Below, in pieces: positions 25,731 through 35,588 of a stretch of 64,000 nt of DNA (within the stretch, counting starts at the first letter, position 1; the number at the start of each line of letters is the position of its first letter). Origin of the DNA: Opitutaceae bacterium. Its GTDB lineage: Bacteria; Verrucomicrobiota; Verrucomicrobiia; Opitutales; Opitutaceae. A program made the translations under genes and the position numbers. The stretch is taken from NCBI GenBank assembly GCA_028280945.1, contig JANQKV010000053.1, positions 1 to 64,000 on the forward strand, read 5' to 3'. The notes under the pieces were generated by a model. The model did no database searches. It saw nothing but the letters and a program-made list of their open reading frames with translations, and was not told where the DNA came from.

Positions 25731-27734
25731 TCAGGGCAGTTCGTAGATCTCGACGATGGCTTGGCCGGTGCCGCCATCGGCACCACTGACTTGGGCAGTG
25801 TAGGCCCCGGGCGGCAGGGTAATGACCATGGCGGCATCGCGACTGAACTCAGTCAAATTAAACGCCCCAGTCGTGCTGAAGCTGGATGCAAGGCTTTGGT
25901 CCCAATTGTCGTTGGTGGCGACGAGATTGCTGTCGGCATCGAAGATCTGCAAAATCGGATCTACCAGAAAACCCTGCCCGATAAACGGCTCCAGACCCGG
26001 CCCCACTGCCCTAATCAGCATGTTCTTGGGGTCATCACCTGTTACCACAAAACCCGCAATCAGGATATTATCGCCGGTGCCGACATTGTTCCGGGCGGAG
26101 ACATTGGCCAATCGAGTGTCGTTGCTGTCACCGATGTCGTAGACTTCCACGAGCACGGTGCCGGCCTCCGTGCCGTTGACGCTGACCGTCCCCAAGCCCG
26201 AGAGATCAACCCGCAAGGCCGCGTCTTTGCTGCCCTCGACCAAAGCAAAGGCACCAAGGTCACCAAACGTCGCCGACAACGAACTTTCCCAATCGTCATT
26301 GGAATCAATTTCCAGGCCTTCCGCATTGTTGAAACCGATCCGAGGATCGGACATGGCATCACCCACACCAAAGTCACCCAGGGTAGGTCCCACGGCGCGG
26401 ATTAACAGGGGTTTGCTGCCACCGGTCATCACAAATCCCACCGCCAGGTTTTGGGCGGCGGCCAGAGTAGTGCGAACCGAGAGGTTGGGTAATCGGGCGG
26501 TCGGTGCCGAGAGCACCTTCAATGTGGACACATCGCTTTCCACCGAGCCCGCTGAGTTAACTGCTTCGACCCGGAACAGGTATCCGTCGAGAGCACCGGA
26601 GACACTCTTCACCACCAGATTGGCCGAGGAAGCCAGCGAGCCGTCACCAATGAAGTCCAGGTCGAAACGATCATCTCCCGGCAGGATGGGTTCGAAGAAC
26701 GGGGACGGTCCCGGCATCGAAACATACCACTGGTATTGGGGCACCGGCGCTCCGGCCACTTCCGCGCTGATAAAGGCATCTCCTCCCTCCAACACCGCAA
26801 TCTCCGCCGGCAGGTTTCGGGTGAATGACGGGGCGGAACTGGTCGTGCCCGTTGCGCGGCCGGCGATGGATCCCGCCCCGATGAGGGTGAAATACTGGTC
26901 CGTAGTGCCGGTGTTGACCGTGCCCATCAAGGCAGCCGTTTGCAGCCAGACCACATCCGTGTCGTTGACTTTGACCGCCATAACATAACGCCGGACCTCG
27001 TCGCGGTTGATCACCAGGCCAGGCGTATCGACCGCAACACCAGTGACAGAACTGGCCAATTCCCCCGCAAAACCCAGCGCGTCCGGCTGGAGTTGAAAGA
27101 AAAGGGCCGCATCAGGGGAGACATAGTCGGCGGTCAAATTACCGCCACTCTGGGCCAGGGTGATCGAGGGCAACGCAACTATCTCCGAGCGATCACTCTG
27201 CCCAAACGCCGCTGCCTGTCCTTCCAAGCGAAACGCATACTCTCCCAAGAATCCGCCGATGGATTGGTCGGGAAAAGCATTCCGCGACAGCAAATAGATC
27301 GCCGTATTATATTGAAACGACTGGCCCTCCAGCCCCGCTTCCGTGGAAGTGGACCATGCAAGTGACAAAAGGTAGGCGTAGTCGCCGTCGAGAATGATTC
27401 GGACCTCCTGCTTCTGCACGCTGCCGGGTTCGATCTCGTCGGGGAACACACCGGCGAAGGTGTTTCCACTGCGCGGTAGCGCCAAATCAAACACCTCGGT
27501 TTCGGAATCGACCACCGTCACACGGTAGTTGTCTCCGCCGGTGTTCACGAAATTAAACGTGCCGAAGTCGAAGTTGCTTTCGTAGGACGTGCTGGGACCA
27601 CCCCGGGCCTCTGCGTAGAATCCGCGGTAGAACCAATCCCCCTCCAGGCCTTGGGCCCATGTCGTCATGGCCGCGGTTCCGCACAAAAGAATGATTAGGA
27701 AAAAACTACGAAACAGTTTGGATGTGGTGAACAT
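25731..27734 (-). CDS. Large secreted protein with Ig-like domain and C-terminal tandem repeats
   Basis: A 667-aa exported protein with signal peptide (FRSFFLIILLCGTAAMTTWAQ). An N-terminal beta-rich domain runs to about residue 300. An Ig-like segment follows (NLPAEIAVLEGGDAFISAEVAGAPVPQYQWYV...). Two copies of a 120-residue module then follow, sharing LIRAVGPxL, a DSN/DNW motif and VEVYD/VEIYELP endings. This repeat is common in secreted proteins of Opitutaceae-like bacteria. I know no function for it; adhesion or surface display is plausible. It is monocistronic, with 253 bp of upstream sequence that carries a TATAAT at 27847-27842. Confidence 0.82.
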   Translation of the reverse strand: MFTTSKLFRSFFLIILLCGTAAMTTWAQGLEGDWFYRGFYAEARGGPSTSYESNFDFGTFNFVNTGGDNYRVTVVDSETEVFDLALPRSGNTFAGVFPDEIEPGSVQKQEVRIILDGDYAYLLSLAWSTSTEAGLEGQSFQYNTAIYLLSRNAFPDQSIGGFLGEYAFRLEGQAAAFGQSDRSEIVALPSITLAQSGGNLTADYVSPDAALFFQLQPDALGFAGELASSVTGVAVDTPGLVINRDEVRRYVMAVKVNDTDVVWLQTAALMGTVNTGTTDQYFTLIGAGSIAGRATGTTSSAPSFTRNLPAEIAVLEGGDAFISAEVAGAPVPQYQWYVSMPGPSPFFEPILPGDDRFDLDFIGDGSLASSANLVVKSVSGALDGYLFRVEAVNSAGSVESDVSTLKVLSAPTARLPNLSVRTTLAAAQNLAVGFVMTGGSKPLLIRAVGPTLGDFGVGDAMSDPRIGFNNAEGLEIDSNDDWESSLSATFGDLGAFALVEGSKDAALRVDLSGLGTVSVNGTEAGTVLVEVYDIGDSNDTRLANVSARNNVGTGDNILIAGFVVTGDDPKNMLIRAVGPGLEPFIGQGFLVDPILQIFDADSNLVATNDNWDQSLASSFSTTGAFNLTEFSRDAAMVITLPPGAYTAQVSGADGGTGQAIVEIYELP

Positions 27735-27987
27735 TTTCGCACCCCATCGTATCCATTTTCGGGATTCAAGGACAGATTCCGTAAACTTCCTGCACTGGAA
27801 TGCCGGTATTCTCCTTCGTCCTTAATGAGATGTTGGAGCAAATTATAAGTCCTCCTGATCGCATGCGTAGCCGCAACATTGTCAGGCTCCACAAGTTGGC
27901 ACGGCGAATCCTCGAACAAACCAGCGACCCGAGCGCATGATCTCCTGCAGCGCTCGCTATTAGGATCGTTGATTCGTGCAAGGGAAG

Positions 27988-28839
27988 TTAACGACGCACC
28001 AGCGGATCGGCACGCCACTCGCTGGGAGCGCACCCGACGTGGCGGCGAAAAGCGCGGTAAAACTCGTGTTGGCGCGCATAGCCGGTGCGTTCGGAGATTT
28101 CCTTGATCGAGAGATTTGATTCCAGCAGGAGGTTCTGGGCGTGCTCCATCCGCAGCCGAAACAACATCTCGCGGGGCGAACACCCAAACGTCCGGCGAAA
28201 CGCATGCCGGGTGGAATCGTAATTGGGGGAGTTGTATATCGCCGCCAACTCCTCGGTCGGTTTGCCCACCGATTCGTTGATCAGGTGCCAGAGCCGCAGC
28301 ACTTCCGGCGAGGGTCTGGTCGAGGCATTCAATTCCGGACCTTCGTTCCTGGTCACCCACCGATTAATCGTGACCAGCATGATCTGCAGCCAAGCCGAGG
28401 TGGCCAGGGCGTGGCCGTCGCGGCCCGCGCTCCGCTCGTTCAGGACCTGCAAAAACATCCACTGAAAAGTCTCCGCCTGATCTCGGGTCAGATCCCACCG
28501 CCCCAGTTCCGCAGAGTCCTGCGAGAGATGGGCAATTTGCACCGGCCCGCTGGTCGGGAGATTAAAATGCACAACCCAAAACCGCGGACTCTGCCCCGGC
28601 CCCACCCGGGCACCGTGGCGAAAGCCGGGAGGATAATGAAACAGCGTGTGCGGCTTGGCTGGCGACCAGCCCTCTGGCAACCCGATCTCCGTCTTGTCAT
28701 CCGTTACAAGGGTGAACTCATGAAACCGGTGCTCATGCCAATCGAACAATTGTTTCCCTTGGGCACTGCGCGTGCGCAGCGAAACGATCTCGGGATGCGT
28801 GGAGGAATCAGGCAAGGGTTGGCGAAGGGTCAGCCGCAA
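27988..28839 (-). CDS. AraC-family transcriptional regulator
   Basis: A 283-aa regulator. An N-terminal cupin-like sensing domain (DWHEHRFHEFTLVTDD, HTLFHYPPGFRHGARVG) is joined to a C-terminal double helix-turn-helix (SPREMLFRLRMEHAQNLLLESNLSIKEISERTGYARQHEFYRAFRRHVGCAPSEWR). No Met lies near the N-terminus. TTG 28839 is chosen because GGGGGGGAG lies 8 nt upstream. It is the last gene of the minus-strand unit starting with the split transketolase. It lies 35 bp after the dehydratase and is thus a likely regulator of this pathway. Confidence 0.9.
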   Translation of the reverse strand: MRLTLRQPLPDSSTHPEIVSLRTRSAQGKQLFDWHEHRFHEFTLVTDDKTEIGLPEGWSPAKPHTLFHYPPGFRHGARVGPGQSPRFWVVHFNLPTSGPVQIAHLSQDSAELGRWDLTRDQAETFQWMFLQVLNERSAGRDGHALATSAWLQIMLVTINRWVTRNEGPELNASTRPSPEVLRLWHLINESVGKPTEELAAIYNSPNYDSTRHAFRRTFGCSPREMLFRLRMEHAQNLLLESNLSIKEISERTGYARQHEFYRAFRRHVGCAPSEWRADPLVRR

Positions 28840-28874
28840 CGATGCAGCTCCCCCCCGCCCCGTCGAACGCGAAA

Positions 28875-30776
28875 CTACGCCTGTAACTTCGCCAGGATGG
28901 CATCGGCATCGTAGACACAGCCACCCCAGGGACCGCCGCTGGCGCTTTGCAACGCCGCCCAGATGCGTGTGTCCACGGGCACGCGGGGATCCTGCTTCAG
29001 TTCCGGATGACGCGGTCGCGACGCCAGCTCCGCATCGCTCAATGAAATCACATCAACGCTGCCGGTAAGTTCACGCGTATCCACCCGCAGTCGGATTATG
29101 TCCCCATCGCGCACCCGGCCGATCGGGCCATCCGCCCACGCTTCCGGGCTGACATGACCGAGACAGGCTCCCGTCGAAACCCCTGAGAACCGACCGTCGG
29201 TGATCAGACTGATCTGCTCGCCGCCCTGCATGTGCTTCAACGCCGAAGTGACTTGGTAGGTCTCCGGCATGCCAATGCCGGGACCGATGCCCATGAGCAC
29301 CATGATTTCACCCGGCTGCACAACCGCAGTCTTGACCGCCTCGATGGCCGCCTCTTCCGACGTGAACACCCGTGCGGGACCTTCATGCAAAAACACCCCG
29401 TCCTCGCCGATCCGATCCGCACTGATGGCGGTGCTTTTGACCAGAGCACCCTCCGGTGCGAGGTTGCCTTGAAGGAAGGTCACGGTACCCGTCAGCCCCT
29501 TCGCTCGAGCTTTCTGGGCACTCATGATCACGTCGTCGGGATTGATGCCATCCAGCTCGAACAACTTCTCGCGCAGCCGACGGCGACGCTCGCTCGACTC
29601 CCACCAGGTCAGATTCGCTCCCAGGGTCCGGCCACTGATCGTCAGGCAATTCAGGTCCAACAGGTCCATGTCACGCAGGTGCAGCATGATCTCCGGCACG
29701 CCACCTGCCAGAAACACCTGGACAGTCGCATAGTGGTTCGGACCATTGGGCAGAACATCCACCAAGCGTGGCACCTGCCGATTAATTTCCAGCCAGTCCT
29801 GAACGCTTGGTCGCTGCAGTCCTGCGGCATGGGCAACCGCGGGCAGGTGCAGGGTCAGGTTGGTCGATCCGCCCACCGCTGCGTGCAGGACCATGGCGTT
29901 GCGCACCGCGGCATCGGTCAGGATGTCGCGCAAACAAAGATTCTGTTCCTCCGCCGCCAACAACGCCTGCGCGGAACGCCGGGCCATGTCGCGCCAGATT
30001 TCCGCACCCGACGGGCTCAGCGCACTGTGCGGCAGTGACATGCCCAGCGCCTCGCCAACCACCTGGCTTGTCGCGGCCGTGCCCATAAACTGGCAACCGC
30101 CCCCCGGAGAACCACAGGCCTTGCAGCCCATTTCCGCAGCGTAATCGTGGGTGATTTCTCCGCGAGCCAATCGCGTTGATAACGTCTGCACCTTGCCGGC
30201 ATCCTCCGCCTCCTCGGCGAGCAGCGTGACACCGCCCGGCACCAGGATTCCCGGCAACTCGGCGGACCCCGCCAAAGCCATCATGGTCGCCGGCAATCCC
30301 TTGTCACAGGTTGCCACTCCCATGACCCCGCGCCGCGTCGGCAGCGACCGAATGAGCCGACGCATCACCGTGGCGGCGTCGTTGCGATATGCCAGGCTGT
30401 CGAGCATGCCCACAGTGCCATTGGTGCGACCGTCGCAAGGGTCACTGCAGAAAGCAGCGAACGGGATTCCCCCTGCGTCGGAAATCACCTGCGCGGCCTC
30501 CTCCATCAGGAGCCCAACTTCCCAGTGCCCCGTGTGAAACCCCAACGCGATCGGCGATCCATCCGGCGCACGAATGCCACCCTGAGTGCTGAGAATCAAA
30601 AACTCCTTCCCGCCCAAGCGCCGCGGGTCCCAGCCCATGCCGGCGTTTTGCGTCCAACCAAACAGGTCGCCACTCTGCATGGCCTTCATGCGCTCACTGC
30701 TCAGCGGCAGTCGGCCGTCGGGTCCCGGAGCCGTGGTGCGCAGCGTGTAGATTGCTTCGTTGTTGGAATCGAGCAT
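28875..30776 (-). CDS. YjhG/YagF-type aldonate (D-xylonate) dehydratase
   Basis: A 633-aa member of the IlvD/Edd superfamily of Fe-S dehydratases, which remove water from aldonic acids to give 2-keto-3-deoxy acids. The N-terminus IYTLRTTAPGPDGRLPL...SGDLFGWTQNAGMGW matches the YjhG/YagF branch of E. coli xylonate dehydratases rather than IlvD. The cluster Cys candidates are in SDPCDGRTNGT, ATCDKGLPATM and GCKACGSPGGGCQF. Its start codon shares one base with the stop of the TIM-barrel gene upstream (TGATG), so the two are translationally coupled. D-xylonate is the family substrate, but other pentonates or deoxyhexonates are possible. Confidence 0.9.
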   Translation of the reverse strand: MLDSNNEAIYTLRTTAPGPDGRLPLSSERMKAMQSGDLFGWTQNAGMGWDPRRLGGKEFLILSTQGGIRAPDGSPIALGFHTGHWEVGLLMEEAAQVISDAGGIPFAAFCSDPCDGRTNGTVGMLDSLAYRNDAATVMRRLIRSLPTRRGVMGVATCDKGLPATMMALAGSAELPGILVPGGVTLLAEEAEDAGKVQTLSTRLARGEITHDYAAEMGCKACGSPGGGCQFMGTAATSQVVGEALGMSLPHSALSPSGAEIWRDMARRSAQALLAAEEQNLCLRDILTDAAVRNAMVLHAAVGGSTNLTLHLPAVAHAAGLQRPSVQDWLEINRQVPRLVDVLPNGPNHYATVQVFLAGGVPEIMLHLRDMDLLDLNCLTISGRTLGANLTWWESSERRRRLREKLFELDGINPDDVIMSAQKARAKGLTGTVTFLQGNLAPEGALVKSTAISADRIGEDGVFLHEGPARVFTSEEAAIEAVKTAVVQPGEIMVLMGIGPGIGMPETYQVTSALKHMQGGEQISLITDGRFSGVSTGACLGHVSPEAWADGPIGRVRDGDIIRLRVDTRELTGSVDVISLSDAELASRPRHPELKQDPRVPVDTRIWAALQSASGGPWGGCVYDADAILAKLQA

Positions 30777-31828
30777 CAGGAAAGACCCAGAATCTTCCGG
30801 TTGAGCGCCTCATCAGACTCGCCGCCGGCGAAGTCATCAAACGCCACATCAGTTGATTCAATGAGATGCCGCGCAATGAACGGCGCGCCTTCGCGGGCGC
30901 CCTGCTCGGGGGATTTCACGGCGCACTCCCATTCCATCACCGCCCAACCGCGGTAACCGACCTCGGTCAACTTGGTGAAGACTTGCGGGAAATCGACCTG
31001 CCCATCGCCCAGCGATCGGAACCTGCCCGGCCGTCCGGCCCAGCCTTGATAACCACCGTAAACCCCGCCGCGACCATCCGGTTGAAACTCGGCATCCTTC
31101 ACGTGGAAGCCCGCGATGCGGTCGCCATAGAGATCGATGAACGCGAGGTAGTCGAGTTGTTGAAGCACAAAGTGACTCGGATCGTAGTTCAGTCCCGCCG
31201 CAGGATGGCCGTCCACCTCCGCAAGGAATCGTTCGAAAGTGTAGCCATCAAAAAGATCCGACCCCGGATGCAGTTCGTAGCCGATCACCAGTCCCAGCTC
31301 CTGGGCAAGGTCCAGCAGCGGTCGCCAGCGCTGCGCCATCTCCCTGAACGCCTCGTCCACCAATCCGGCCGGCCGCTGCGGCCAGGGATAGGCCAGATGC
31401 CAGGCCAGACCACCCGACAAAACGGGGACACACTTGGTGCCCAGTTTGGCGGCGGCCTTGAGAGTCAGCGTCAATTGCTCGGTTGCCCAGGCAACTCGAC
31501 CCGCGTCATCCAAGCCTGCGGGATAAAACGGCTGAAACGCCGTTTCGTAGGCGGGATGGATCGCCAACACCTGACCCGCCAGCGCCGCGTTGAGCTCAGT
31601 CAGGGCCAGTCCATGTCCCCGCAGGGTGCCGAGCCACTCGTCGGCGTAGTCCTGTGACTCAGCGGCTTTCGCCAGGTCGAGATGCCGGGGCGATTCCCAG
31701 GCCGGAACCTGCACCCCTCGGTAACCGAGTTCAACCGCCCACTGGCAAATGCCGTCGAAAGAGTTGAAGGGAGCTTCCTCGCGCACGAATTGGGCGAGAA
31801 ACACAGCGGGACCTTGGATCGAGTTCAT
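30776..31828 (-). CDS. Xylose isomerase-like TIM-barrel sugar isomerase/epimerase
   Basis: A 350-aa cytoplasmic protein of the AP endonuclease 2 / sugar-phosphate isomerase superfamily. The metal ligands expected of the barrel are visible in GYELHPGSD, NYDPSHF, GFHVKDAEF and the terminal MEWE. LGYRGVQVPAWES marks the first barrel strand. It probably interconverts keto and aldo sugars or epimerises them. It sits within the catabolic operon, 29 bp downstream of an SDR gene and coupled to the dehydratase. Confidence 0.85.
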   Translation of the reverse strand: MNSIQGPAVFLAQFVREEAPFNSFDGICQWAVELGYRGVQVPAWESPRHLDLAKAAESQDYADEWLGTLRGHGLALTELNAALAGQVLAIHPAYETAFQPFYPAGLDDAGRVAWATEQLTLTLKAAAKLGTKCVPVLSGGLAWHLAYPWPQRPAGLVDEAFREMAQRWRPLLDLAQELGLVIGYELHPGSDLFDGYTFERFLAEVDGHPAAGLNYDPSHFVLQQLDYLAFIDLYGDRIAGFHVKDAEFQPDGRGGVYGGYQGWAGRPGRFRSLGDGQVDFPQVFTKLTEVGYRGWAVMEWECAVKSPEQGAREGAPFIARHLIESTDVAFDDFAGGESDEALNRKILGLS

Positions 31829-31857
31829 GGGAATGCTATCGGAATTTTGTGGTGAAA

Positions 31858-32577
31858 TTATCCATACGAAGGACGGATGACCAGTTCCTCGACGATCGCG
31901 CGAGCAGGCAGATTGACCGCCAGCGAAACACAGGCCGCGACATCCCCGGGTTGGACCATGGCCGCCCGCTTTTCGGGAGGAACCGGCACCGGCCGTCGAT
32001 CAAGCAATGGCGTGTTCACATCGCCCGGAAAAATCGAAACGGCGCGAATGCCCTCCCCCCGTTCCTCGGCATTGAGCGATTGGACCAGGCCGGTGAGTCC
32101 AAACTTGGAAACAACGTAGGCGACGCCCGATTTGGCCGACCCCACCTTGCCCGCCTCCGAATTGATCACGACGACCGTGCCCCCGCCATTTGCCCGCATC
32201 GTGGGCAGGGCTGCATGCACGCAATGGAACACGCCATCCAGATTCGCCTGCATCACGCCCCGGTAACCTTCGGTTGAAAGCACCTTCCAACTGCGATCCG
32301 GCAAGTTCATCCCCGCCGCTGTCACGAGAGCGTCGATCCTGCCCCACTGCTCCACAATCTGCGCGAAGACCGCCGCCACCGCGGTTTCATCGCCCACATC
32401 AACGGAGTGGACAGAAACGGCTCCACTTATCCCGTCGGCCACTTCCTGAAGCGCTTCCCGGCGTCGGCCGAGCAAAGAAAGGGTCCAGCCATCCTCCGCC
32501 AATTTCAGCGCCGAGGCCCGCCCGATGCCCGACCCTCCGCCGGTTATGACAGCGTGTTTTGAGGTGGCCTCATTCAT
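31858..32577 (-). CDS. SDR-family NAD(P)-dependent oxidoreductase (operon copy 2)
   Basis: A 239-aa classical short-chain dehydrogenase: VITGGGSGIGRAS (coenzyme loop), the NAG-equivalent VTAAGMN, catalytic Ser in INSEAG and YVVSK. It overlaps the Gfo/Idh gene by 4 nt. In the operon it presumably oxidises a sugar or sugar-acid hydroxyl. The two SDRs here share little beyond core motifs, so they should act on different substrates. Confidence 0.88.
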   Translation of the reverse strand: MNEATSKHAVITGGGSGIGRASALKLAEDGWTLSLLGRRREALQEVADGISGAVSVHSVDVGDETAVAAVFAQIVEQWGRIDALVTAAGMNLPDRSWKVLSTEGYRGVMQANLDGVFHCVHAALPTMRANGGGTVVVINSEAGKVGSAKSGVAYVVSKFGLTGLVQSLNAEERGEGIRAVSIFPGDVNTPLLDRRPVPVPPEKRAAMVQPGDVAACVSLAVNLPARAIVEELVIRPSYG

Positions 32578-33719
32578 ACCGATTCACCTTCCGGCACATC
32601 CACCCACCGGCCGCCCTGGGCATTGCTGGCCGTGATGGCATCGATGATGCAGGCAACGTCCAATCCGGTTTGGAAAGTGGCAAAGTCCACCCCATCCGCC
32701 GTGGCAGGATCGCGTCCCTCGGCAATGAAGCCCAGGATGTTTCCCATGAGGTTCCGAAACGCATCGGTCCAGGCTTCGTTGTGACCGCCGGGCAATTTGG
32801 CATAAGGTTGTGCCGTCGCGTTGAGCAGACCTGGATCCTTCAACAGTGTTTGTGTCGGCTCGTCACGATGCCCGACCCAAAGCTCGTTCGGCCGCTCCTG
32901 TTGCCAGCGGGCGGAGCACTTGGATCCGTTGATTTCCATGGTGAGGTCGTTCTTGTGGCCGGCAAAGACCGCCCCGGTGCTGAACATCGCGCGGCCACCG
33001 TTATCCAGCTCGAAGAGCACCATGCCGAGATCGGGAATTTCAACCGGCATCGGCTCGGTCCCGCCATCCGCGGTGGGCCGTTGCCGCACATCGATGAACC
33101 GCGACAGGTCCGCCAGGACCCGCACGATCCGGCGCCCTGTCACGTGCTGAAGCATGTCATACCAATGCGCGCCGGCATCGGCCACCATGGCGAGGTTGCC
33201 CGCCTGATCCGGCTCGATGCGCCAGTTGTAATCGGTGTCGCGCAATAACCATTCCTGCAGGTAATGGCCCTGCACAAAATTTACGTCCCCGATTTCACCG
33301 GCGGTCACCATGCCACGCAGGTGCTGCAGCATGACGTTGTAACGAATGCTGAAGGTAACCGCATTGACCACCCCGGCGGCGCGGGCGCCCGCACACATGG
33401 CCTCGGCCTCGGCCGTGGTAAGCGCCATGGGTTTGTCGACGATGACGTGCTTGCCCGCCGCGGCAGCTGCGAGCGCAATTTCCGCGTGCAAATGAGTCGG
33501 CGTGGTGATGTCGACCACATCGATGTCGGGGGCCGCCACCAGCTCGCGCCAATCGCCGTAGCTGGATTCGATGTGCAACTCGGCGGCCTTGGCTTGCGCA
33601 TGCTCGACCGACCGCGTCGCCACGGCGGTGACGTCGGCAAAACCAAGGCGGCGAATCGCATCGAGATGATGCGGACCAATGAAACCGCATCCGACCAGGC
33701 CTACGCGTAGTTTCTTCAT
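32574..33719 (-). CDS. Gfo/Idh/MocA-family oxidoreductase
   Basis: A 381-aa NAD(P)-dependent sugar oxidoreductase. The Rossmann motif GLVGCGFIGPHHLDAI opens the protein. THLHAEIALAAAAAGKHVIVDKPMALT is the conserved second block, in which the common EKP triad reads DKP. The C-terminal beta-sheet domain contains the likely catalytic VADAGAHWYDMLQHVTG. It lies between two SDR genes on one transcript. Confidence 0.9.
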   Translation of the reverse strand: MKKLRVGLVGCGFIGPHHLDAIRRLGFADVTAVATRSVEHAQAKAAELHIESSYGDWRELVAAPDIDVVDITTPTHLHAEIALAAAAAGKHVIVDKPMALTTAEAEAMCAGARAAGVVNAVTFSIRYNVMLQHLRGMVTAGEIGDVNFVQGHYLQEWLLRDTDYNWRIEPDQAGNLAMVADAGAHWYDMLQHVTGRRIVRVLADLSRFIDVRQRPTADGGTEPMPVEIPDLGMVLFELDNGGRAMFSTGAVFAGHKNDLTMEINGSKCSARWQQERPNELWVGHRDEPTQTLLKDPGLLNATAQPYAKLPGGHNEAWTDAFRNLMGNILGFIAEGRDPATADGVDFATFQTGLDVACIIDAITASNAQGGRWVDVPEGESV

Positions 33720-33731
33720 CGATACAAAGGG

Positions 33732-34535
33732 TCAGGTGTTTTTCTCGGCGGCCTGGTTTACGTTTTCGAGGGGCACGTTGCCGGTGATGGCCCAGCCGCC
33801 ATCGACGTAGAAAACCTGGCCGGTCATGTAGCGGGATTCATCACAGGCCAAAAACACCGCCGGACCGATCATCTCTTCCACGTCGGCCGTGCGCTTGAGC
33901 GGTACGACCGAACCCCAGGAATCGCGGTAGTTGGGGTCATCGCTAAGGTTGCGCTCCACATTGGTCGGACCAGGCGCGAAGGTGTTCACCCGGATCTTGT
34001 CGGGGGCAAACTCGACGGCGAGTTGCTTGGTCAGGCCATGGAGGCCCGCCTTGCTGGTGCCGTAGGCCACGAGGTTGTTGACCGCCAGCCCTGCGCAGGT
34101 GGTGGACACGTTCACGATCGTGCCGGCCGTACCGGTTTCTCGCATCCAGCGTGCGGCAGCCACCGAGCAAAAGAACGTGCCCTTGAGGTTGGTATTCAGC
34201 ACCAGGTCCCATTTTTCCTCCGTCGTTTCGTAAGCCGATCCCCAGCCCGTCACGCCGGCATTGTTGATCAACACGTCAAGGCGCGGAAATGCCGCGCGGA
34301 TTTCGCCAAACATGGCCTTGATCTGATCGACCTGTCCGACATCGGCACCAACGACCAGGGCGCGCCGGCCAAGGGCTTCGATCTCCCGGGCGCCGGCCTC
34401 GGCGCCGGCTTTGTCGGAATTGTAGTTGAGAACGATGTCGGCGCCTTCCCGGGCACAGCCAATGGCCAAGGCCCGGCCAATGCCTTTGCTGGCACCGGTC
34501 ACGAGCACAACTTTGTTTTCCAGGCGGGGTTTCAT
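33732..34535 (-). CDS. SDR-family NAD(P)-dependent oxidoreductase (operon copy 1)
   Basis: A 267-aa classical SDR: VTGASKGIGRALAIG, LINNAGVTG, NVSTTCAG with the catalytic Ser, and YGTSK. The C-terminal GQVFYVDGGWAITG is the usual family end. It lies 12 bp after the zinc dehydrogenase gene. A role as aldose or keto-deoxy-acid dehydrogenase is inferred from context only. Confidence 0.9.
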   Translation of the reverse strand: MKPRLENKVVLVTGASKGIGRALAIGCAREGADIVLNYNSDKAGAEAGAREIEALGRRALVVGADVGQVDQIKAMFGEIRAAFPRLDVLINNAGVTGWGSAYETTEEKWDLVLNTNLKGTFFCSVAAARWMRETGTAGTIVNVSTTCAGLAVNNLVAYGTSKAGLHGLTKQLAVEFAPDKIRVNTFAPGPTNVERNLSDDPNYRDSWGSVVPLKRTADVEEMIGPAVFLACDESRYMTGQVFYVDGGWAITGNVPLENVNQAAEKNT

Positions 34536-34547
34536 GGATTTGGAGGG

Positions 34548-35576
34548 CTAAGGTTGCAGCAGGACCTTCAGCGCTTGCTTGCTGGCAAAGAGTTCAAAGC
34601 CCACCTCCCACTGCGACAAGGGCAGACGGTGGGTGACGATGCGGGTGGGCTTCAATCCCTGGCTGAGCAATTGCATCGTGCGTTCCCACGTGCCGTGATT
34701 GTAACCAACGCTGCCTTGGACGCGCAGTTGTTTGAATCCGACACGATCAAACGGCACAGTAATGTCGCGGCCGAAGTGCCCCACCTGCGTGTAGCTGCCA
34801 AGCGGTCGCAACGAATCGAGGCAGGCCCGCGCCGAGGCGTCCACCCCGGCGACTTCGAAAGCGGCGTCCACCCCCACGCCGCTGGTCTCGGCTTCGACCA
34901 CAGCGGCAAGGTCTTCCTGCATGACGTCGATGGTGCGGGCGACGCCGAGATTCCGGGCCAGTTCCAGCCGAGGGATATCAGCCGTGGTGCCGGCCACGAG
35001 TGTCTTGATCCCTTGGTGCACCAGTACCAGTGCACAGAGCAGGCCAATCGGACCCGGTCCGGAAACGAGGGCTGTGTCACCCGGTCGCACCATCGTGTTT
35101 TCTGCGACTGCAGCCAAGGCGGCTGCAAGCGGCTCGACCAACGCCCCTTCTTCGGTCGGCAAGGACTCATCGAGCGGGAAGAGCTGGTCAGGCCGGGCGA
35201 CGGCATAGTTGGTGAACGCGCCATTCACGCCATGCCCCATGCCGCGACGCGTCGGGCAAAACATGAAGTTCCCGCTCTCGCAGTAACGGCATTTACCGCA
35301 GCGCACCGCCGTCGCGCCCAGCACCGCATACCGGCAATCCGGACGAGTCTGCCCTTTGACCGCCGCACCTTCCTCCACGACCCGCGCAACAAATTCGTGC
35401 CCGAGGATAACCGGCGGAAAGTTACGAAACGTATCGTTGCGCACGTGCAGGTCGGTACCGCAAATGCCGCAACTTTCGATCTCGAGCTTCACTTGGTTCG
35501 GCGCTGGGTCCGGTTCGGGCATATCCGTCCACGCAACGTTGCCCGGGCCTCGATCGGTTTTAACGACGGCTTTCAT
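34548..35576 (-). CDS. Zinc-dependent alcohol/sugar dehydrogenase (MDR)
   Basis: A 342-aa medium-chain dehydrogenase of the sorbitol/threonine dehydrogenase group. Catalytic zinc ligands are in SCGICGTDLH and ILGHEFVARV. A structural zinc lobe has CGKCRYCESGNFMFC. The cofactor motif SGPGPIGLLCALV follows. It oxidises a secondary alcohol, probably on a sugar or polyol. It lies 13 bp downstream of the transketolase C-subunit gene. Confidence 0.9.
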   Translation of the reverse strand: MKAVVKTDRGPGNVAWTDMPEPDPAPNQVKLEIESCGICGTDLHVRNDTFRNFPPVILGHEFVARVVEEGAAVKGQTRPDCRYAVLGATAVRCGKCRYCESGNFMFCPTRRGMGHGVNGAFTNYAVARPDQLFPLDESLPTEEGALVEPLAAALAAVAENTMVRPGDTALVSGPGPIGLLCALVLVHQGIKTLVAGTTADIPRLELARNLGVARTIDVMQEDLAAVVEAETSGVGVDAAFEVAGVDASARACLDSLRPLGSYTQVGHFGRDITVPFDRVGFKQLRVQGSVGYNHGTWERTMQLLSQGLKPTRIVTHRLPLSQWEVGFELFASKQALKVLLQP

Positions 35577-35588
35577 CGGCAGGGTCGG

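Noticed and set aside
27695..28360. 221-codon minus-strand frame
   Set aside because: It spans the intergenic region and overlaps the AraC regulator in another frame; no domain is visible.
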